From positions 34,521 through 98,520 of the forward strand of contig JANXLV010000193.1 of assembly GCA_025355005.1 (NCBI GenBank): DNA of 64,000 nt. Direction: 5' to 3'. A model generated the notes under the pieces. That model saw nothing but the letters and a program-made list of their open reading frames with translations. It was not told the origin of the DNA and ran no database searches. The position numbers and the translations under genes were made by a program. The first letter of the stretch is position 1. Each line of letters starts with the position of its first letter. This DNA comes from Myxococcales bacterium. Its GTDB lineage: Bacteria; Myxococcota_A; Polyangia; Polyangiales; Polyangiaceae. Positions 19,474 to 29,509 of this stretch are shown piece by piece.

Positions 19474-20904
19474 TCAGACCTGGTGACGCACGTACTCGAA
19501 GTCGACCGGACGGCCCTTGATGCCGTGCTTCGGCGCTGCGATCCAGCTGGCCATCTGCTTCGGATCGTAGACGGGCTTCTGCATCAGGCTCTGCACGTAG
19601 GCCTTGTCGTCGTCGGTCGGGAGCCAGCTCCCCTTCTGCTTCTCGAACGCTTCCTTCGTGATGATGTTGCCGCTCGGATCGCAGGCGACATCGGCGAAGA
19701 GCCCGATGTGACGGTGGAAGCGGCGGCTCGGGAGCGTGAGCTTTGCGTCGATGCCGTGCTCCGCGATGGTGCGGTTCCACTTGTCCACGCCGCGCTGGCA
19801 GTCTTCCACGTACGCGTCGCGGAGGACCTCGTTCATGGCGTTGCGTAGCGGCACGTCCTCGTGCGTGAAGGCGCCGTTCTTCGGCACGTCCATGCCGTAG
19901 AACTTCTCGAGGCAGACGTGGTCGTCGTAGCTGTCTTCCTTGGCGCGGCCCTTGATCCCGGTCGCGAAGAAGCTGGCCGCGTTGGAGGAGATCTCACCAC
20001 CGAAGAGGTCGAGCGAGAGCGTGTACCAGAGGTTCAGGTACTTCTGCATGGTGGGAAGATCGATGAGGCCCATCTTGCGGACGGCCTCTGGCGAATCCAG
20101 CTTGTGGGTCTTCATCTGCTCTGCCGTGCGCTCGCAGACGCGGAGCACGCCGGTCTCACCCACGAACATGTGGTGCGCCTCCTCCGTCAACATGAAGCGC
20201 GTGGTGCGAGACAGCGGATCGAACGCGCTCTCGGACAGGGCGAGCAGCTGGAACTTGCCGTCGCGGTCCGTGAAGTACGTGAACATGAAGAACGAGAGCC
20301 AATCCGTGCAGGGCTCGTTGAACGCGCCCAGCATGCGGGGCTTGTTCTCATCGCCGCTGCGGCGGAGAAGCAGCTCCTCTGCGTCCTCGCGCCCGTCACG
20401 ACCGAAGTGCGAGTGGAGCAGGTAGACCATGGCCCAGAGGTGCCGGCCCTCTTCCACGTTCACCTGGAACAAATTACGGAGATCATACATGCTTGGGCAC
20501 GTCTGCCCGAGGAGGCGCTGCTGCTCGACGCTCGCCGGCTCCGTGTCGCCCTGCGTGACGATGAGGCGCTTCAGAGTGTTGCGGTGCTCGCCCGGCACTT
20601 CCTTCCAGACGGGCTTGCCCATCTCGTCGCCGAAGCCGACCTTGCGATCCGCAACTTCGTCCGCCAGGAAGATGCCCCAGCGGTAGTCCGGCATCTTCAC
20701 GTAATCGAAGTTCGCCCAGCCCTCGGAGGTGACGCTGATGGCCGTGCGCAGGAACACGTCGTCCTGCTGGAAGCCTTCGGGCCCCATCTCCTTCCACCAG
20801 CTGATGAAGTTCGGCTGCCACGCCTCGAGCGCGCGCTGGAGCTTCTTGTCGGACGACAGGTTGACGTTGTTCGGGATGCGCTCTTCGGTGACGACTGACG
20901 ACAT
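19474..20904 (-). CDS. boxB: benzoyl-CoA 2,3-epoxidase, oxygenase subunit BoxB
   Basis: Di-iron oxygenase component that, with reductase BoxA, epoxidises benzoyl-CoA to 2,3-epoxybenzoyl-CoA in aerobic CoA-dependent benzoate catabolism. 476 residues, the usual length. Iron ligands are recognisable in the two-helix motifs NVEEGRHLW and LTEEAHHMF. Family phrases such as QPNFISWWKEMGPEGFQ and RWGIFLADE occur near the N-terminus. It lies 68 bases downstream of boxC on the same strand, so probably one transcript boxC-boxB. The reductase gene boxA is not in this window. Confidence 0.95.
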   Translation of the reverse strand: MSSVVTEERIPNNVNLSSDKKLQRALEAWQPNFISWWKEMGPEGFQQDDVFLRTAISVTSEGWANFDYVKMPDYRWGIFLADEVADRKVGFGDEMGKPVWKEVPGEHRNTLKRLIVTQGDTEPASVEQQRLLGQTCPSMYDLRNLFQVNVEEGRHLWAMVYLLHSHFGRDGREDAEELLLRRSGDENKPRMLGAFNEPCTDWLSFFMFTYFTDRDGKFQLLALSESAFDPLSRTTRFMLTEEAHHMFVGETGVLRVCERTAEQMKTHKLDSPEAVRKMGLIDLPTMQKYLNLWYTLSLDLFGGEISSNAASFFATGIKGRAKEDSYDDHVCLEKFYGMDVPKNGAFTHEDVPLRNAMNEVLRDAYVEDCQRGVDKWNRTIAEHGIDAKLTLPSRRFHRHIGLFADVACDPSGNIITKEAFEKQKGSWLPTDDDKAYVQSLMQKPVYDPKQMASWIAAPKHGIKGRPVDFEYVRHQV

Positions 20905-20972
20905 GGCTTGTTCTCTCTGCGGTTCTACGAAGGGATGGCGCGAAAGTGGTTCGTTCTGGGCGGAGCTTCGTG

Positions 20973-22646
<1,674 letters not shown>

Positions 22647-22683
22647 GGGAGGGGTCTAGCGCCAGGGAAGAAGCGGCGCAAGA

Positions 22684-22712
22684 AGTATAATGCCTTGATA
22701 TTGTTGAGTGAA
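22684..22712 (-). promoter_or_regulatory. sigma70-type promoter of boxCB with overlapping direct repeats
   Basis: Reading leftward: -35-like TTCACT (22712-22707), a 17-base spacer, and -10-like TATACT (22689-22684), 38 bases before the boxC ATG. The octamer GCATTATA occurs twice on this strand with a 28-base period: 22721-22714 just upstream of the -35, and 22693-22686 overlapping the -10. A TGCA lies at 22719-22722. The repeats are in the right place to be an operator for the divergently located BoxR; that is inference. Confidence 0.6.
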
Positions 22713-22744
22713 TTATAATGCATACGGGTCGGGGGCGGGGTCGG

Positions 22745-22780
22745 GGTCAAGGTCGAGGTCGAGGTCGAGGTCGAGGTCGA
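22745..22780. repeat. GGTCGA hexanucleotide tandem repeat
   Basis: Five perfect copies of GGTCGA (22751-22780) preceded by a degenerate copy GGTCAA, in the 318-base gene-free stretch between boxC and the next gene. The sequence around it is G-rich on this strand. It sits about 100-135 bases upstream of boxC. The rest of the gene-free stretch (22781-22964) shows no other structure. Confidence 0.85.
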
Positions 22781-22964
22781 GGAGGTGACTGAGACCGTGG
22801 CGAGACTCAAGCCCTCGAATGCGTTCGGTTTTGACTTTTGCCCACATCGACGCTGATGGATCACGGATCGCTCATCGAGTGGTGTCGCCCTGGTAGAATT
22901 TTGTCGTAACGACGGAACATCGTTGAGCGGAGTTGCTGGCAAGGTTCTCGCTTGCGCGTCACTC

Positions 22965-23732
22965 ATGCAGCGTCGTCGCATCTCTTACGCCCCCCCGCCG
23001 GTTGCTCCCTCGAGCTATCGCGGCACCGACAGCGTGTCTGTAGAGGGCGACGAGGAGGACGATCAGGCGACGCTGATGTGGCAAGGCAGCTCTCGCCTCC
23101 CCAACTTTGGGCCCGCCCCGCAGCAGTGGACCGACACGCCCATGGCCTTCGAGCCGCCGCCGGCGCGCGTGCCGGCGCCGATGCCGTCGATGGCACCCGT
23201 GGCGATGGACCTCTCGCGCGCTCCCGCGAACGCTCGCAAGCATGACGTGGCCGCGTGGCTTCCGCTCGCATCCGCGGCCTGCGTCACGATCGCCATTGCC
23301 GTCTTCCTGTTCGCCATCGCGTTCACCACGTCGCTCGGCAGCAACAGGCACTCGAACGCATCCGCCGGCGCGACGATCACGAACGTGATGCCGGCCCCCG
23401 CGAAGATCGCGCCGTCCATGGTGCCCGTCATGCAGCCCACCGTCTCCGTGCCGGTCGCGCCGCGCGAGGAGACCGCCGAGCCTCCGATCACGATCACGAC
23501 GGAGCCGCCCAGCGCGGAGCCGCGCGCTGCCGAGCCCCGCACCGCAGCCGTCACCCAGCCGCGCCGCAACGTCGTCACACCGCCGGCCGCTGCCGCGCCC
23601 ATCGCGCCCATCGCGCCCGTCGAGCAGCAGCCGGTGAAGAAGACCGCCGCGGCCCCTCGCGCAGATGACGAGGCAGTCTCCGCCCAGAAGATGCTCGAGG
23701 AAGCGCAGCGCGAGACGGCCGGCGCACTCTGA
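22965..23732 (+). CDS. single-pass membrane protein with Pro/Ala-rich periplasmic region, unknown
   Basis: 255 residues. Low-complexity cytoplasmic N-terminus, one strong transmembrane helix at about residues 96-122 (WLPLASAACVTIAIAVFLFA), then an extended Pro/Ala/Val/Glu-rich segment ending in a short charged helix (KMLEEAQRETAGAL). The ATG at 22965 is chosen; a TTG 42 bases upstream is also in frame. The minus-strand frame covering the same interval looks less protein-like. The architecture resembles the protein at 35522-36619. Its stop codon is duplicated in tandem. Confidence 0.6.
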   Translation: MQRRRISYAPPPVAPSSYRGTDSVSVEGDEEDDQATLMWQGSSRLPNFGPAPQQWTDTPMAFEPPPARVPAPMPSMAPVAMDLSRAPANARKHDVAAWLPLASAACVTIAIAVFLFAIAFTTSLGSNRHSNASAGATITNVMPAPAKIAPSMVPVMQPTVSVPVAPREETAEPPITITTEPPSAEPRAAEPRTAAVTQPRRNVVTPPAAAAPIAPIAPVEQQPVKKTAAAPRADDEAVSAQKMLEEAQRETAGAL

Positions 23733-23747
23733 CGGGCACTCTGACGG
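23724..23747. repeat. tandem duplication of a stop-codon-containing 12-mer
   Basis: GCACTCTGACGG occurs twice head to tail. The first copy holds the last two codons and TGA stop of the preceding gene. The second repeats the TGA in the same frame 12 bases later, and a partial third unit follows. Confidence 0.8.
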
Positions 23748-23768
23748 GGCTCTCTTACCTGGGTGCCG

Positions 23769-24218
23769 CTACTTGGTCCGGGGCTTGAGGCCTGCGAGCC
23801 AGTAGTCGAGCGAGCGCGAAGCACTGGCGCGAACCGAGCCCACGCCGGACGCTGATCCGGACTTGCGCGAGAGCGCGATGACACCGCGGTCAACGAGCTC
23901 CGCGATCATGGCGCGCGCTTGCTCCGGATCGAGCCTCACACGGTCGGCGAGCTCCGCCACCGTCAGGTCACCGTCCACCGCGGCGAGCAACGGCGCGAGG
24001 CTCGGCGGCGCATCGTCTTGTGCTGGCGAGCCAAGCAACGTGGGTATGTCACCGAGCGCGACGATCGCGACGGACAGAGTCGGCCGCGGACCGCTCTCGA
24101 CCACACCGCTGGACGGTGGGCGCGAGGTGCTTCTGCGTGCGCCCTTCTCCATCATCGGAGGTGGACGCTTCGTGGGTATCTGGTTCTCGGCTCGAGAGGT
24201 GCGGCGCCGCTCGGTCAT
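23769..24218 (-). CDS. small protein with winged-helix-like domain
   Basis: 149 residues. A basic, disordered N-terminus (residues 1-45, rich in Arg, Pro, Ser) is followed by a 65-residue helical domain. That domain's pattern, DGDLTVAELADRVRLDPEQARAMIAELVDRGVIAL, is typical of a winged helix or DUF4388-tail wHTH. The C-terminus is basic. It is divergent from boxR with 58 bases between the two starts and could share regulation. DNA or protein binding is possible. Not recognised further. Confidence 0.6.
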   Translation of the reverse strand: MTERRRTSRAENQIPTKRPPPMMEKGARRSTSRPPSSGVVESGPRPTLSVAIVALGDIPTLLGSPAQDDAPPSLAPLLAAVDGDLTVAELADRVRLDPEQARAMIAELVDRGVIALSRKSGSASGVGSVRASASRSLDYWLAGLKPRTK

Positions 24219-24235
24219 GGTCCGACCATACCATG

Positions 24236-24265
24236 TTGGCTACTGCTCATGTGGTCCCTTATATA
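24236..24265 (+). promoter_or_regulatory. putative boxR promoter
   Basis: -35-like TTGGCT (24236-24241), an 18-base spacer, and -10-like TATATA (24260-24265). The ATG of boxR follows only 11 bases after the -10, so the transcript would have almost no 5' leader. This fits the lack of a Shine-Dalgarno sequence before that ATG. Confidence 0.5.
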
Positions 24266-24276
24266 GGTTCTTCCCC

Positions 24277-25050
24277 ATGCCTTCATCGCCGCTGCTCAGC
24301 TCCCTCGCACACGTGGTGCGGTCGCTCCGGACCGCCCGGGGCCTGACTCAGGCTTCTCTCGCAAAGACGGCGCGATTGAGCCCAAGGTTTATCGCTGACC
24401 TCGAGGCGGGCCGCGCAAACATCTCCCTGCTCAAGCTCTCCGCAGTGGCGGGCGCGCTGTCGACCACCATCGCACATCTGGTGGTGGAGGCGGAGCAAGG
24501 CACCGAGAGCGCGGCGCCCGTTCGCGTGCTTCCGCGAAGCGTCGCGCTCGTCGGTCTGCGCGGGGCTGGCAAGAGCACCATCGGCAAGGCGGCTGCACAG
24601 CGGCTCGGGGTGGTGTTCGTGGAGCTCGATCGCGTGGTCGAGGAGCGCGCCGCGCTGAGCCTTCAGAACATCTTCGACATCCACGGCGACGCATACTTCC
24701 GGAAGATGGAGGCAGAGGCTCTCGTCCAGGTGCTCGGTGGCAAGGAGCCATCCGTGATCGCGACGGGCGGCTCGCTCGTCATGCACGAGAAGAGCTGGGC
24801 AAGACTACGCAAGCAGACCACGACGATCTGGTTGCGCTCGACGCCGGAGGACCACTACGCGCGCGTCCAAGCGCAGGGCGATCTCCGGCCGATGTCAGGT
24901 CGCCCGCAGGCCATGATGGAGCTGCGAAGACTGCTGACCGCGCGCGAGCCGCACTACAAGCGCGCCGATCACACGGTCGACACGTCCAAACATACCATCG
25001 CGGAATCGGTGGAGCGTCTGGTGGAGCTCGCGACCCGAGCGCCTGCGTGA
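24277..25050 (+). CDS. boxR: BoxR/BzdR-type regulator: XRE HTH fused to shikimate-kinase-like domain
   Basis: 257 residues. An N-terminal XRE-type helix-turn-helix (LRTARGLTQASLAKTARLSPRF region, residues 10-65) and linker lead to a shikimate-kinase-fold domain from about residue 85, with a Walker A GLRGAGKSTIG and the ELDRVVEERAALSLQNIFDIHGDAYFRKMEAEAL region. This two-domain layout is that of BzdR/BoxR, where benzoyl-CoA binding to the kinase-like domain relieves repression of benzoate genes. It lies 1.6 kb from boxCB and 5.8 kb from boxD. Its stop and that of the convergent gene sit in the palindrome TGAGCGCTCA (25048-25057). Confidence 0.9.
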   Translation: MPSSPLLSSLAHVVRSLRTARGLTQASLAKTARLSPRFIADLEAGRANISLLKLSAVAGALSTTIAHLVVEAEQGTESAAPVRVLPRSVALVGLRGAGKSTIGKAAAQRLGVVFVELDRVVEERAALSLQNIFDIHGDAYFRKMEAEALVQVLGGKEPSVIATGGSLVMHEKSWARLRKQTTTIWLRSTPEDHYARVQAQGDLRPMSGRPQAMMELRRLLTAREPHYKRADHTVDTSKHTIAESVERLVELATRAPA

Positions 25051-25054
25051 GCGC

Positions 25055-26038
25055 TCAGGGGTGCGCGCACGCGCCCGTGCTGGAGACCGACGTTTGCGCC
25101 GCGCGTGCCATGCACTCGTTGCCGTACGTCTTGCCGTCGCAGCCGCACACCGGCGACACGAGCTGGTAGCAGACCTCGGGGGCGTACGCGCAGGAGCCCG
25201 CGGCGTCGGCCCGGCCGCAGATGCCGCCCGCCGTCCAGTTGCAGAACTGACTCGTCCCGCACGTGCCCATGCCGCGGCCGCCGCACGAGTTGCCTTCGGT
25301 GTGCCTCACGCGCGTGTAGAACTCCGTGACTGTCGCGAACGGACCGCACCCGGCCGTGGGAAGGCACTTCGGGATCGCGATGCCGCCCGCGAAGAGGATC
25401 CCTTCCTTCGTGAAGAGCGCGCTCTCGGCGCTCGCGAGGACGTCCGGATCTGCTTTCGTCGCGGTGCTCGAGAGGTTCACGCTGATGACGCTGTGGCTGT
25501 CCGCGCCGTTCAACCCGTAGGCCGTTGTCGACGGGCACGGAGCCTTCACGCAACGGATGCCGTTGTCGGCGCCGCGGTAGAACGTACCTGTCGCCGCGGA
25601 GCCGGTCGCGCCGAGCCAACCCTCCGTCGCCTTGAGCGTGCCCAGCGTGGTGCCGCTCCACGTGTGCTTGTAGAGCCGCGCCTTGATCACAGCCTTGCCG
25701 CTCTCGACGGCGGAGTGGAGGTCAGCCGCTTCGCGGGTGGAGAGGCCGGCGCCCGCGTAGGTGATCTCCGAGACGTAACACTCATCCTGGAGCGAGCCGT
25801 CGGCGCAGGTGGTCTTCGCCTGGTTCACGCGCTTCACGAAGACCCCGCCGCACAGCGGAGAGACGCATCGGCGAAGGTCGCGGTGCGTGACGATGAAGTA
25901 GCCCGAGTTGCCTCCCGCGGTGAGGTCCTCCGTGGAGTCGCTGGTCTCTGCGTCGTTCGCCGTGGAGGTCTCGGCGGCGCAGCCAACGAGAGCAAGAAGG
26001 GGAAGAACAGAGAGGAGGAAGGCGTGGCCGAGTTTCAT
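25055..26038 (-). CDS. lipoprotein with DUF6748-like domain and C-terminal Kazal inhibitor domain
   Basis: 327 residues. Signal peptide with lipobox LVGC, then a Thr/Ser/Asp-rich linker. A domain beginning YFIVTHRDLRRCVSPLCGG carries paired cysteines and resembles what databases call DUF6748 (from memory). The C-terminal 45 residues hold a Kazal-type fold: CYQLVSPVCGCDGKTYGNEC followed by a terminal Cys, the pattern of serine-protease inhibitors. It is probably outer-membrane anchored and may blunt foreign or self serine proteases. The ATG at 26038 is chosen; one four codons upstream is also possible. It is convergent with boxR and not obviously part of the box pathway. Confidence 0.82.
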   Translation of the reverse strand: MKLGHAFLLSVLPLLALVGCAAETSTANDAETSDSTEDLTAGGNSGYFIVTHRDLRRCVSPLCGGVFVKRVNQAKTTCADGSLQDECYVSEITYAGAGLSTREAADLHSAVESGKAVIKARLYKHTWSGTTLGTLKATEGWLGATGSAATGTFYRGADNGIRCVKAPCPSTTAYGLNGADSHSVISVNLSSTATKADPDVLASAESALFTKEGILFAGGIAIPKCLPTAGCGPFATVTEFYTRVRHTEGNSCGGRGMGTCGTSQFCNWTAGGICGRADAAGSCAYAPEVCYQLVSPVCGCDGKTYGNECMARAAQTSVSSTGACAHP

Positions 26039-26174
26039 GTTGGGACCCATGTAGCAGCATGTAGTTCCCGCGCAAGGAACATTCCGCCTTGAACGGTTTC
26101 CGCTTGGACTGCAAGTGCCAGGAGGCGTGCTGCCAGGGTGGGCCCCAGTCGGTTTTGATGATACACGCGTGCGC

Positions 26175-27320
26175 ATGAAGAAGACGATCCACGACTTCGT
26201 GACCTTCCGCGACAGCGACCTCGACCGCTCGTGGACCGGCAAAAAGGTCCCGATGTCCGACGTGTACGAGGCCTTCATCGACGGGCGCATCGACATCCCG
26301 CAGGAGAAGTGGGACCCCTTCTTCGACGCACGTCACGACACGATGGCGTTCCGCATCACGGACTCGCACCTGAAGTGGGGCGTCACGAACTTCCTGCCCG
26401 AGGTGATGCTCCACTCGAAGAAGCAGGACAAGCGCATCGTCGGTGAGCACTACAACCGCGGCAACGACTTCTTCGAGTGGTTCCTCGGTCCGGCGATGGT
26501 CTACACGGCCGCCTGGTTCGAGAACGAGCACACCACCCTCGAGCAGGCGCAGTACGCGAAGATCGATCACTGCTGCGACAAGCTGAAGCTCCAGGCGGGC
26601 GAGACGATGCTCGACATCGGCTGCGGCTGGGGAACGTTCGTCGCGCGCGCCGCGAAGGAGCGCAAGGCGAAGACGCTCGGCGTCTGCCTCGCCGAAGAGC
26701 AGGTCGCGTTCGGCACGCAGCGCATCAAGGAGTACGGCATCGCGGATCTCGCCAAGGTCGAGGTCTGCGACTACCGCAACGTCGGTGGGCAGTTCGACAA
26801 GATCGTCAGCCTCGAGATGGTCGAGCACGTCGGCATCAAGAACCTCGACACGTACTTCGCGAAGGTCCACGACCTCCTGAAGGACGACGGTCTGTTCGTT
26901 CTCCAGTGGACGGGCATCCGCAACCTCTACAACCCGCAGAACCCGCTCAGCGCGTTCCAGCTCCAGCCGGAAGATCTGATCTGGGGGCTCTTCATGAGCC
27001 GCTACATCTTCCCGGGCGCCGACGCGAGCCTCCCGCTCTCGGGCATGTTGCGCGCGGCGGAAGATGCAGGCTTCGAGATCGCAGACGTCGAGAACATGAG
27101 CACGCACTACGTCCGCACGCTGCGCGCTTGGCGCGACAACTGGGTGAAGAACCGCGATGAGGTCGTGAAGGCCTACGGCGAGCGCTGGTATCGCCTGTGG
27201 CACTTCTTCCTGCACTGGTCGGCCATCATCGGCGATCAGGGCACGGGCTTCACGTACAACGTCGTGATGCACAAGAACGGCGCGAACGTGGATCGCGTCA
27301 AGCTGCGAACCCCGCGCTGA
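26175..27320 (+). CDS. cyclopropane-fatty-acyl-phospholipid synthase-family methyltransferase
   Basis: SAM-dependent methyltransferase of the CFA-synthase family, which modifies unsaturated acyl chains of membrane phospholipids. 381 residues. EHYNRGNDFFEWFLGPAMVY is the family's substrate-domain signature, LDIGCGWGTF the SAM-binding loop, and SLEMVEHVG the catalytic Glu segment. The C-terminal helical region (TLRAWRDNW...RLWHFFLHWSA) is also conserved. The ATG at 26175 is used. The stop overlaps the next start (TGATG), so translation is coupled to a small AhpD-like protein. A desaturase that could supply substrate lies at 11.7 kb. Confidence 0.9.
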   Translation: MKKTIHDFVTFRDSDLDRSWTGKKVPMSDVYEAFIDGRIDIPQEKWDPFFDARHDTMAFRITDSHLKWGVTNFLPEVMLHSKKQDKRIVGEHYNRGNDFFEWFLGPAMVYTAAWFENEHTTLEQAQYAKIDHCCDKLKLQAGETMLDIGCGWGTFVARAAKERKAKTLGVCLAEEQVAFGTQRIKEYGIADLAKVEVCDYRNVGGQFDKIVSLEMVEHVGIKNLDTYFAKVHDLLKDDGLFVLQWTGIRNLYNPQNPLSAFQLQPEDLIWGLFMSRYIFPGADASLPLSGMLRAAEDAGFEIADVENMSTHYVRTLRAWRDNWVKNRDEVVKAYGERWYRLWHFFLHWSAIIGDQGTGFTYNVVMHKNGANVDRVKLRTPR

Positions 27321-27625
27321 TGTCGGAGCGCCTCGGCCTTCTCGTTGCAGCCCTCGAGGCAGCAGTCCTCGATGGCCCTGGCGACACCACGAAGAGCGAG
27401 CGCAAGGCGGCCGCCGATGGGCAGCCCGAGGGCGCGAACGTGGCCGCGTTCGTCGAGAAGGTTCGCCGTCATGCCGTTCGCGTGACCGACGACGACATCG
27501 CGGACCTCCGCAAGTCCGGCCTCACCGAGGACGCAGTCTTCGAGCTCACCGCTGCGGCGGCGCTCGGGGCTGCGCTCGTGCGGCTGCGCGCCGCGCTACG
27601 CGTCATCGGCGAAGTGAGCGAGTGA
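27320..27625 (+). CDS. small AhpD/CMD-associated helical protein
   Basis: 101 residues, all helix. The ending (TDDDIADLRKSGLTEDAVFELTAAAALGAALVRLRAAL) resembles the C-terminal part of carboxymuconolactone-decarboxylase (AhpD-like) proteins but lacks the CxxC redox pair. The start overlaps the upstream CFA-synthase stop (TGATG), and its own stop overlaps the next gene's start in the same way. It may be a subunit for the following complete AhpD-like protein. Function unknown. Confidence 0.7.
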   Translation: MSERLGLLVAALEAAVLDGPGDTTKSERKAAADGQPEGANVAAFVEKVRRHAVRVTDDDIADLRKSGLTEDAVFELTAAAALGAALVRLRAALRVIGEVSE

Positions 27626-28212
27626 TGCGGCTGCCTTCGCTCATCCAAGGCGACCGGTTCGCGCATCGCGCATTCATCAGGCTCACGCGGCTGCTCGGCG
27701 CGGACGCCGACGACGTGGTGAAGGTGATCTTTCATCGCCCCGCGTTCTTTGGCGGACCCTTCATCGCGTTCGCGCGCGAGGCGATGCGCGGCCCCTCTGC
27801 ATGGAGCGCGGGCGAGCGCGAGCTCTTCGGGTCCGTCGTGTCGAGCGCGAACGAGTGCGCGTTCTGCGTGGGCACCCACGAGGTGATCACCGAGAACCTT
27901 CTGGGGGCAGGCGCGCTCCGCAACTGGGAGGACGGCGGACACGGCCCCCGCGCAACGGCCACGTGCCGGTTCCTGCAGAAGCTCACGCGTGAGCCCGACG
28001 CGATCGACCGCGCCGACGTGAGGCTCGTGCTCGACGCAGGCGTGGAGCCTTGCGCGCTCCTGGAGGCCGTCTACGTCGCGGTCCTCTTCAACCTGATCAA
28101 CCGCATCGCGAACGCGCTCGACTTCGGGTACCGCTCCGACAGCGTCCGCATCCGCGGCGCCGCGATGCTCCACCGCATGGGCTACACCGTCCCCGGTTTC
28201 TTGATGCGCTGA
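27625..28212 (+). CDS. AhpD-like carboxymuconolactone-decarboxylase-family protein
   Basis: 195 residues. It has the CMD/AhpD active-site helix SSANECAFCVGTHEVI, in which CxxC plus the downstream His is the usual thiol-redox or proton-relay set of alkylhydroperoxidase-like proteins. The ATG at 27625 overlaps the preceding stop; a GTG one codon upstream is also possible. It is third in the tightly coupled CFA-synthase operon, suggesting a role in handling lipid (hydro)peroxides linked to fatty-acid modification; that is inference. Confidence 0.82.
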   Translation: MRLPSLIQGDRFAHRAFIRLTRLLGADADDVVKVIFHRPAFFGGPFIAFAREAMRGPSAWSAGERELFGSVVSSANECAFCVGTHEVITENLLGAGALRNWEDGGHGPRATATCRFLQKLTREPDAIDRADVRLVLDAGVEPCALLEAVYVAVLFNLINRIANALDFGYRSDSVRIRGAAMLHRMGYTVPGFLMR

Positions 28213-28216
28213 GCGG

Positions 28217-29410
28217 CTAGAGAAGCCCGGTCAGCGGAAGAGCCCAGACTTGACCGACTGCGTCGCTCTGGATGCGGAACATGAGGAGGTGCGCGGACGG
28301 GATCACGCAGAGCACGTCGGGCACGTAGACCTTCTGGTTCGGCCCGAGCGCGAGGGCGCTCAGCGTGCCGTGCTCCATCTGGTAGGCGAAGATGCCGAAC
28401 GCGCTCGCGTAGATCAGGCTGTTCCCGTCGTGCGTGATGTGCGCGAGGAACTTGTGCTCCGTCGCGGGGCTGTCCGCATAGAGGCCGGGCATGTTCGCGA
28501 GCTGGTCGCCGATCTCCACGCGGCTCGTGTCGGAGTTGCCCTGATAGAGACGGATGTTGGGCGAAGGACCGCTGCGCGCGTACGACGCAACGAGGCCTAG
28601 CGGCGTGGACATGGTCTCGTACATGCCGATCGAGCCGTCGAACGTGACGGACGTCGTGGTCTTCTTCACCACGTTCACGATGTAGAGCGGGTATGGAATG
28701 GTGACGCTCGCGGGGATCACGAGCTCGTCGTTGCCGAACGACGATGGCGGCTGGGACGTGGCGAGGATCGCGGAGACGTCGTCGATGGTGCCGGTCCCGG
28801 GCGTCCAGTGCTGGACCTTGGTGCCACCACCGGTCTGCATTCCCAGCACGACTCCGTCGGTCGTCCCGGCCGAGCTGTACTTGTACGGCGTGGAGCCCAC
28901 GAGGACGTTCTGCGCGGAGGGATCGTAGACCTCGAGCACGCTGTAGTCGGATTTGGGGACGCTGATGAACGCGTCGCCCGGGAAGAACGAAGGGCCTTGC
29001 GGCGCCTTGAACGCGTAGTCCGTGCGTATCTGCGTCGACGCGGTCCACGCGTGGAGCGTTCCGTCGGAGTCACGCCATACGAAGCGCGTGTCGGTGCACA
29101 TGCCGCGCGAGCCCTGCGCCGTGAGCGGACCGGGGAAGCGCTTCTGCTCGAGCATGACCTGCGCTGCTGCGTAGGTGCCTGCGCCCGGTCCGGCGTCAGT
29201 CGTCGGCTGCGTGATGCCGCCACCATCCGGGTGCGCGCCGCCCTCCCCGTGGCCACTGCCAGGCAGATCGCCTGCGTCGCCGGCAGCGGATCCCCCGGCG
29301 TCGCTCGACTCTGACGGGTGATTGAAGTCGGCCCCGATGAGCCCTTCGCAACCTGCGAGTGACGCGCACGCCGCGATCGTCGTGATGATGGAGAGGGCTC
29401 GGTTCCGCAC
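28217..29410 (-). CDS. lipoprotein with beta-rich extracellular domain, unknown
   Basis: 397 residues from a GTG at 29410: VRNRALSII leader, lipobox SLAGC, then an Asp/Gly/Ser-rich linker (to about residue 85). About 300 residues of strand-turn repeats follow that look propeller-like (segments such as GVVLGMQTGGGTKVQHW, SLIYASAFGIFAYQM and HLLMFRIQ). No catalytic motif. The open frame continues far upstream opposite the next gene's glycine tract, but that part is not protein-like. It is divergent from another lipoprotein gene and convergent with the AhpD-like gene 4 bases away. Confidence 0.75.
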   Translation of the reverse strand: MRNRALSIITTIAACASLAGCEGLIGADFNHPSESSDAGGSAAGDAGDLPGSGHGEGGAHPDGGGITQPTTDAGPGAGTYAAAQVMLEQKRFPGPLTAQGSRGMCTDTRFVWRDSDGTLHAWTASTQIRTDYAFKAPQGPSFFPGDAFISVPKSDYSVLEVYDPSAQNVLVGSTPYKYSSAGTTDGVVLGMQTGGGTKVQHWTPGTGTIDDVSAILATSQPPSSFGNDELVIPASVTIPYPLYIVNVVKKTTTSVTFDGSIGMYETMSTPLGLVASYARSGPSPNIRLYQGNSDTSRVEIGDQLANMPGLYADSPATEHKFLAHITHDGNSLIYASAFGIFAYQMEHGTLSALALGPNQKVYVPDVLCVIPSAHLLMFRIQSDAVGQVWALPLTGLL

Positions 29411-29509
29411 GAGGCACCGGGCTGCAAAAACGGGCCCATCCGCAACGGAGCGTGTTCGCGAGTGGGAAACGCGGCATCTCGAATCGACCGCGCATGCGAG
29501 ACCGCGGAT

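Noticed and set aside
22745..22780. CRISPR-like repeat
   Set aside because: Simple hexamer tandem repeats with no spacers and no cas genes; not a CRISPR array.
23063..23893. Minus-strand frame of 276 codons opposite the Pro/Ala-rich membrane protein
   Set aside because: No convincing signal or TM pattern, and it overlaps the divergent winged-helix gene; the plus-strand frame has a proper TM helix.
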